This document shows, piece after piece, positions 48,901-57,900 of a stretch of DNA of 64,000 nt; positions within the stretch are counted from its first letter, which is position 1, and the number at the start of each line of letters is the position of its first letter. Source of the DNA: Hymenolepis diminuta. Taxonomy: Eukaryota; Platyhelminthes; Cestoda; Cyclophyllidea; Hymenolepididae. The notes beneath the pieces were generated by a model, which ran no database searches, was not told the DNA's origin, and was given only the letters and a program-made list of their open reading frames with translations. The position numbers and the translations under genes were made by a program. The stretch lies in the NCBI GenBank assembly GCA_900708905.1, contig CAADRB010000008.1:889120-953119 (forward strand), read 5' to 3'.

Positions 48901-51900
48901 GAATACTGATGCTTATATCGGGCTGTGTTTGGACACGACTCAACAAGGTAGAGAGGAAGAAAAAGTGGTCTCCGTGATCGTCTGTTATTCTTACATAAAG
49001 ATTTTGATCTAAATGAGTTTTCACTTTCGTGAGAGGCGGCAACCATCTTGCCACACAATGGTTACTTTCGTTTCAATCAGCATGGAATTGTGGTTGAGTA
49101 TAACATGTCCTGTCTCCTTATTGTGATTTCCTCTTCACTGGTGAAGATTCTACCTTAACCTACTTCCACTTCCCCAGTGGCAACGTCCTTGGTGATAATA
49201 TATTAGGGACGATCTATTTTTCCTATGATGTCTTGACAGTTCAGACAGGACTAAAGAATAAAATCATCGATCCAGCGAATATCAGTATAAATAGCAAATT
49301 GTCATTTTAATCAGTTGTCTTTATGTCACCGCATATTGATTGTCTCCATCCTTGGGGTTTTAAGCAAACCGTAGGCTGTAGCATTACTTCAGTGGATATC
49401 ATGTTTTATCTTCACTGGAAGACTAGCATCCCCTAAAAAGGTATATCGCCCCTGGTATGGCGGTAAGTAGCAAGCCACCTATGTAATCTGGAATTTCAAC
49501 TATGGCTCATTTTTACTAGAAAAAGGACGAGTACTCGGAATTAACTGGGGGCTTCTCTTCATCGTCGTCACTTTGTTTTTATATTTGTGTAGTCCACAGT
49601 GAGGCAAAATAATAAAATTTCTCACTATGGAAAGCAATTGAAATTGATTAACAATAAGTCTAGTAAGTGATATAGGTGAGGTGATCAAAAATTGCTAATA
49701 GCAAAAAAATGCATCAAAGTGACTTTTTTTATTGCATTCTTAGGTTCAGGTTGTGCAATATTTACTTAATAAGTACTTAATTTTTCAAAATTCCATTTCC
49801 ATGATTTATTCCCTTTATTACCGGGCTAATTCTCGTCCACGAAATCCGGTGCTTATTGACCAGTCGTTCAGTTAGGATGGTCGGTGTTGCCACCTCAATT
49901 CATTTTTCTTCCAAGGGTAAGAAAGTAGAATGACTTTATACGATAGTAAGCAGTTTGCATGATCTTAGCATATCGGATCCGAGAGAACACTTTATTAAGA
50001 ATAATTCTTTGGTTATGTACACATTTCATAGGCATATTGATCGGTAAGTGATATATCAGAGAGGGGACTTCAGTCTCAGATACGAGCATAAAGAAGCAAT
50101 AATTTTGAAATCTTGTGTCCAAATGACGAATTCCATTCACCTAATTTTCACGAATTCCGCGAAAATTTTCTTCCTATCAACATTATATTATAATCATATA
50201 ACCAATCGACTGTGACAGATCAAATGGTTCCGGATATTAAACCAAGGTAAAATCGATGTATTTAGACTCATCTCCTTCCTTAATTCGTAGCCATTTATAT
50301 ACAAAATTAAAATTATCAGATTGTGTAAAATTGACTTCATAACGGAGTTGAGATTTGAATGCTTTTTTTCGGAAAAAAACCAAGTGGTTATCTGTTGACT
50401 TCATCTCAATCTATACATTTTTGCACAACCTTTCTAACCCCCTAGCATCATTAACAACTTAGGCTATACCTTTTTACCAAAAGTTACTTCTATTTTGTCG
50501 ATTGCTTCCACTATGTACCTATCTGTCGTCGGGATCCGTTAAAATGATTATTTATGGTATTTCTCTTGTCGGTGTAGACAGAGACAGGTAGATACTGTTG
50601 TTGTGGATCCACCATTTTACATCCCTTCATAAAGGAGCGAGCGAATAACGTAGACGAAGTGTCTTATATTTAGCCCAAATATAAGCCTAAGGAGGTTCTA
50701 TACATGACAGAAGTTAGTTTAAAATTATCACACAAATAAAACTTCATAGAAATAATAGGAATAATTGAGCCTTATTTTAGAATCGGATTTGATTTCAACT
50801 CTGATATCATAGTATCAAGAGATTCGGAGGTCACGAGTTCAACACTCATCGGCTCACTCCTAGGGAACGTCATGACTAACCAACAGTTTAGAGATGGGTG
50901 GCATAATGCGAGTTTCTCATTAGATCAGTTCTATACTACCACTCCACCGTAAATAATTGTTGGAAAACTTCTTTCTCCTCAACGGGTAGTCAGATATGTA
51001 GATCCGTTGATACGTATTTAGTGGTCGAAATTACTAGTTACGTCTATAAAAGGATGTCGAGATACAAATTCTTCAATTAGGGAAGCTTTAGGATGAGTTC
51101 CTTTGCTTGACCTCTGTGGTATTTTCGTTCACAACCTATATATATTTTAATATGTAATTTTTGTTAGTTTACCAAAATAGGTTAATAATCGGGCAGATAA
51201 CAGAATTCTGTTATTGTTATCTTTAATAAATGACAAATTAATATCAGTTATAATGTAGAAAATTATATGAAAGGACGTAAAATCAATAAGATGCATGAAA
51301 GATGGAATATGCACCAAAAAGCATGAAATGACCATCTTGTCACAATGACCACAATTCTTCCTAGAGAAGCACCGAGTGTTGGCTGAGTATATCTTATGTT
51401 CTATCCAATGACCACTTTTCCCCATGTTAGTCCACTCTTGGCATTCATGTCAGTTGCTAGCAAACTTCCCATTCATCTATATCAACGGATTTGTTGGATT
51501 AATCTTAACAAATAATAATAACTCAAAAGTCCATTTAGGAAAAAGTTTTCCAACACTCTTCTTGGACAGAGAGAAGTACATAATGGAATCTTCCCGATGA
51601 GAAACGCCAGCGTTAGCTCCTTCTTTAATAGGTTGTGCGGTCAGTCATTCCGTTCTTTAGGTGTTCACCGATGGGCATCTAATTTGTGACATCTAACTTC
51701 GTAGATGAACAAGTTGACCGTTAAATAATAAATGGACAAAATCCCCTGAACTCCATAGCTCCAATCTTACCCCATTTTTAATTAATTGCTTTTTTCTAAG
51801 TGTAACGGAAGTGTTATCAATGTGGTTAGCTTAAAGTGACGTTTCTTTTTCATATTAGGGTGTTCAACTGTTAATAAAAGTTTTGTACAAACGATATTTC

Positions 51901-54900
51901 GAAGAGCCTCCAGTTTAACATAGAAATAAACTTTGTTATAACTCGATCAATATAGCCATATAGTGTGTTGGTCTTTCATTATTAAGCTAATGTATTTATC
52001 AGAGGTGAAATAGTTTCAGAAAACGATGATTACTGTCTAAAACATCTCTTTTTGGCATGAACTTGGCCCTCTCCTGAGTGGATGTGAATTTTTTTATTAA
52101 TTTTCTCACTGCAGTGCTAATAAAGCTTGTCAGTTTTGTGGGTGTTTCGATATACATTGCTGCTTCTCGCCGCCATGGTGATATCCCCCATATTGGCTTT
52201 AAATTTTATTTTTAGAGAAGCAAAATTTGAGTCCATTTTACTTATTTATTCAATTCGATCAAAAGAAACTGACCTATTTGTATTTATATCGAAGATGTCT
52301 GTTGGGCTGGATGCCCTTTAATATTTCCTATACGATACTCTGAGTAGAAATCATATAAATTTTCTGAACTGAGTTCGTCCCCCAGGCGCTAGAGGTTTAT
52401 CGATATATGCTCTCTCTCGTGCCCCTATCTGGCAATTGAATAACTTTACTGCTGTATGGCCGGGCAACTCGTTAACCAAACAATCCGTATGTCGAATGTG
52501 GATGTAAACAGAAGTATTTCCTAGGTAAAATGAGGAGAAATTAGGTCATCGTTGAGTTACAGCAATTAATCTGTCTTCTTCGAGTTTTAATGTGTTGCCT
52601 GAATCAAAAGCGATAAGGTCCAGTGTTAACCAAGATATAGCATTCGCAATTAATGAAGGAAAAAACATTAAAATGCGATGATTTAGTTTTGAAAGTAAAG
52701 CTGTTCAATTACAATTAGTGTCTATGTTCCTGGACCGTCCTTGGATTGAGATGTCTGTAGGCATTTAGTTTTAAAGGCAGTTAAGTGAAAATTGCATTAG
52801 TTACCGATTTGTTTGAGTTTCTTTCTTAACCGTTCGAAAAAACGTTAATCCGTGAACGATAAAGGTTATAGTTGTCGCGGCACAAGGTCAGATACTTCTA
52901 CCGTTTCTAGGATGCCCACAGTATTTAGTTATTAGTCTAATTCCAGGGATGGTTTAACACTAAACCATCCCATACCAGAATACATCTATTCAATTAAGGT
53001 TCAAAAAGGGCTGCTCTTTGAGGGTCTGTTTCAAAAATTTTTAACAGATAAACAGATGCGAGTTTCTAGGACATACTCCATACCCTTGGTTTAAGACAGG
53101 GTACAAAATTCTTATATTGGGAGACAGCCGAAAATATGATGAGTGACACATCACAGGACTGGGTAACGCCTTTACACTCAAAACACCCAACTAGTCCAGT
53201 GAAATGAGTGAGGGGTCGGATAGGAATACAAAATGATGTCCAGGTGTCAAAATTCTTATTCGAATTCTGGAAGCATTGGAACGTTCGTTTTCTTATAAGG
53301 CGTATAAATCATATTATGATATCTAAGTATCTAAAGTTCGATTTTCCTTATTTAATCCTAATTATTCTGGACGGGTTCAAGTCTGTGATATTCAGAGCTT
53401 GTTGACTAATTGATTTAATTGAATGATTCTTCTTGCCACTGATTTATTTTCAACTTCCTTTTCAACCTATTGATAAAGTCATTTGAGATTTTCAAAAAAG
53501 TTATTTTTGCAGTTGATTGTTAAAAGCTTTCTTAAAAAATTTATGGGAGTTATGCATTTTTTAGCCTTTCAATTAATTAGTGTGTTTACCTTATCGCATA
53601 GTCCTTTTGTTTGTAAATGTGAACAATAAAATTGGGGTACTAATGCCTTTAACAGTATTTTTTATTGATACTATTATTAGTAACATGCTTTCCAGAGTAT
53701 TGATTGAAACCTTACCTAAGATTGAAACACTTATCAACTGTGATTTGTTTTCACAAACTCTTGCCCGATTATAAAATCCATCTATCGTGTTGATTTCTAC
53801 TTCCAAACCCGTTAAATATGATCCTGGCAATATTTGACTTGAGAGGAAAGAATATATTCTGGGTAGCTCTCATGAAAAATTCCTGTTAATAAGAGCTAGC
53901 CAGTGCGGTTGGTTGAATGTGCACTGATGAACATCGATCTGGTGATCTCTGATTTGGCAGATGCGCAAGTTAGTCGCTCAGCTCACTCGCTCCATGCTAA
54001 ACCTAGTAATAATCATAGGAAAACATTTTATCATGATGGTTAGTAGAATAGTCCAATTTAGGGACGAAGAAGGGGAGAATTTAATTCAGCACACCAAAAA
54101 AGCTTTACTTCCATTGAATTCGGGATTCAGCGGGTTGTCTTTTTGTTTAATATGTATGTGTCTTGACGTTCAAAAATGCAAACTTATGGATTTAATCACT
54201 AGAATGTCCACACCTGCAGTATTCAGAACTAATTACCCAGTTGAGTGAGATGGAGGGATGTCATCTCGAGACATGTTTCTACTATTGAACAAAGGGTGTC
54301 TGGTTATTACTAGCAGTGGAGTAGCTTATCGACCGATTTAAATTGACGTTTGTTAATGCAGCAATCAGAATTACTCTATCATTACGGATAATACAAAGGG
54401 GAATATCTTGTTAGAACGGTTGTCTCCTGCATGCATTCCTTGGTTTGCAAAAGCGAGTTTTACTGCGAATAAATGTCTAATTCTGGTTTAACACAAGCAG
54501 GCCAACACGATGATACCTCGTTTATTGATAATGTTTGCTTAAAGGTCCAATTGCACTCATCAAATTCGAAAAGTTAACTGTAGATTCGGGATCAGATAGA
54601 CCTACCTATACTATGTTGCGTTCTTTCAGCTTTTTACTTTTTATCAATGGGAAAGGAAGCATGGTCGTTGTTAAGGCTTAAAACTATTAGGATTCATGTT
54701 GATTTGCCGGGAATATAATGTACAGTTTGGTCATTCTCTTCTCAATATCACTCTTATTCACCTATTGGTGCTAGTTAAAAGCTCTTCCGCCCGTGTTGTT
54801 TTCTACCTTAATTATACAATATTTATCATTGGCAATTGGGCTAACTGCTGCTGTAAACGGTTCTTGTTTGAAGTGAAAGAAACCCTCTCTCCTCCCCGAG

Positions 54901-57900
54901 AAAATCCCTTGATGCTATTTATGGAAAAGGAGGTATCATTAAAAGAGAATTTATCCTAGCACTGTATCTGGTAGATATATCACTGCGTCTAGATGAGATG
55001 AGCTTTTTTCGAGAAGTAAATCATGAAAATGTGTACCAGCAATAGGCTGGTAATGGCCTGATTGCCTTAATTAAGTTCGAGACTCATCTAGTATTAATAG
55101 AGTAATTAATTTTCTTAGTCAATTAATGGCTGATGAGAAGTATACTTTGGTATCCATAGTCTGTATTATCATTATAGTTTGATGTCTATTTTAATAAAAG
55201 ACAATATTGACACCTACTCTAAATCAGTCCTGTTAAATATTGGACAAGTGTTCAGAAAAAAACTGTCATGGCCTTTTCTTTCCAATAGAATAGAATGCTG
55301 TGTAGTTGACAGTATCTTCGACGATAATTAATTGTTATTCTTGTATCAAGGTGGACTCAAATTGCGCATGCGTCATCGCAGTGGTGGAGCCTCAGATTCA
55401 GGAGGAGTATTCAGTGGATGCGCATTTGACCTCCACGAAATCACCCCACCACCCTCGGTGGGGGCTGTATCGGCTGGTGGTCCAGCACAGTCCAGTACTC
55501 CAGCGCTTCCCCACTTTCCCCTCTTCTCACCGCTCGCTGGTAGTAGTTTTCCACGTGGAGGTGAATTCACCTCCGCGGCGAATACACCTAGAACTCCTAC
55601 CACTATCACAGGTGGCCCTTCTGTCGCCACTATTGTACCCTCAACTCAACAAGCAAATGTCGCCGCTGCCGTTTCTGCTAGGAGGAAGGTTTCTGTTGAT
55701 GCTACGAAGCTTTCTCGGATGAGATGTGAGTTTATTTGAGCACAGGACATTGGTAATTTATAGCATATGATTTGTGCTTCCTACTGCTCTAAATTGGATG
55801 CTCACAGCGTTCAGTCATTAACTGAAAGCTCGGATTGGGTGTTTGACTATCAGTTACAGGTAACTTCTTTAGAAGTTAGGTGAGAGACAGGATATGTACA
55901 TTCGGCCGCGTGCAGTAGTACAACTGAGTACGGAGAGATTTTAACAGAATCCCAATTACAACTGTTTCAGTAAACGGAAAATGTATGTAACATATATTAT
56001 GTGCTTAGTGTCTGTTAAATCTGAGACACATCCAGTGAGATAAGCCTCACTTTGGTTACTGATATTAAGCAAATGCTTTACCAGCTAAGGTTCGAATCCT
56101 TATCATCTAATAAACCGGATACTCATCTCAGAACAGTTAACGTGAGTATTTTCAATCATAGAGACCGATAAGTCAATGGTTAATGTGCTCATCTGCAGAA
56201 TTAGAGGTTGACGGGTTCAATGCACATCGCTGCACACCCTGTGACCAGGGGATGGCTAAGCCTGGATAATGAAAAGAGGATAGCAAAACTCGAGTCTCTC
56301 ATCGAGAGATTCCATGATACTATTCCTCTGTTCAAGATTGACGATGAAAAATACTTTCATAGATGGCCTTGGGAGTAAGTTAATCAAGTATAAATATCTT
56401 ATTTCAGCTCATTTTTGTTATCTCTTTATCATTTCCTAATTATCAGGTTTTATTTTTCCACTTTAAGATAATTTTTTGTTTTAACATTGCCATCGATACT
56501 TGGTTTGAGAGTAAATGTTTTTATTCTTTTCGTGTTTCACTGTTGATATAAATAAAAAATCACTATTTGGTTATCCAGTATATATCTCTGGACGAGCCAA
56601 TCAACTAACACTGCCAAGGTCATTTCCATCTTTTTTTATATTTTGTCCTGTATTTAAGCCCCCATTGTTTATTGTTTTATTTCCATTAATAAACAAACCA
56701 GTTTAGCTTTAGATGTGTGAAGTAAACAATTGGAAGTAGCCAAAAATATCAGTCGGATTAATTGAGAGATGAAGAATAATTCTCAAGAATTATTTTTAAA
56801 TTGTTAAAGAAATTACTAGACTTGATTTTTCAAGCCCTATACTAGTAATTCATTCAAACTTGATGAGGATGTGGGATAGGTGGTGGTCGATGATGGAGGC
56901 GGCTGATTACTTCGTGGTGCTCTTGTATTAATTAGAAGTAAGGATGAATGTCAGAGGTTGGTTTAGAAGATCATTAGGATTAACCACCACTTCTTCATAG
57001 TTCAGTGGTAGCTATATTTTGGCATCTCCTTCCCCTTCCAATGGCTGAACCACTCGGACGAAATAAAGTTAAATTTGACTACCTAAAAATGTGAGAGATG
57101 GCAACACAGGTTGCTTCCCTGTCGTGGGGAGAGTTAATTCCTTAAAAACGACATCAAATGATCAACTGGTACTGGCCTGTAGCGGGTTAGAAATAGAGAT
57201 CCACCAGATGTAGAACTGCAAAGATTAAGGTGAAGGCAAATGAGCTTGTTCATGATAGCAGAGAGAGTTACAAATGCGAAAGGTGTGAGTAGCTAGAAAG
57301 AGAAGTTGGCAGGAGGAGATACAAATGGAATGGAACTGATCGTTGGGCATATAGATGTCGGATCGAGAGTAAGATTGCAAAAGGTTGTTCCAGTGTTGAT
57401 GAACCGAGTGGGGAAACTCGTTGGGAGGTTAGTGGCAGACGTACGACCCTTAGTAAGTTGTATGAAGAAAAGATGGATTTTAGTTTAGCCCCTTGCTCAA
57501 ATCTCCAAGCAGTTTGATGAACATATTCATGATTGCAGGTAAAAATAGATCCGCCAATTAATAAGAGACGATTCCGGTTATTTGACAAGCCTAAGAATAT
57601 AAACTCAGACACCTTAATGGCGGTCAATCATATCCAATCTAAAACAATTTACTTCGAAAATAAATGCTTATCAGTGTCTAGAATATATGCACTTCAGCTA
57701 CCTCTCAACCTTGTATGACCTTTGACTTTAGTGGAAAGTGGAGGCTCCATTCTGGACAACTATGCTCGAGGATTCGCGACCCCTTCTTCATCCTCTTCTT
57801 CCTCATTAACCAATCAGCCATCGACATCGTCTCAACAACGCACAAACAGTGGCATTCGCAGTCTTGGAAAGTGTTCTCCACAGCCTCTGACGCCGTCTTA

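Noticed and set aside
55306..55722. 138-codon plus-strand frame overlapping Unkempt exon 6
   Set aside because: The alternative frame 55351-55725 has the acceptor, donor and phase that join to exons 5 and 7; this one does not.
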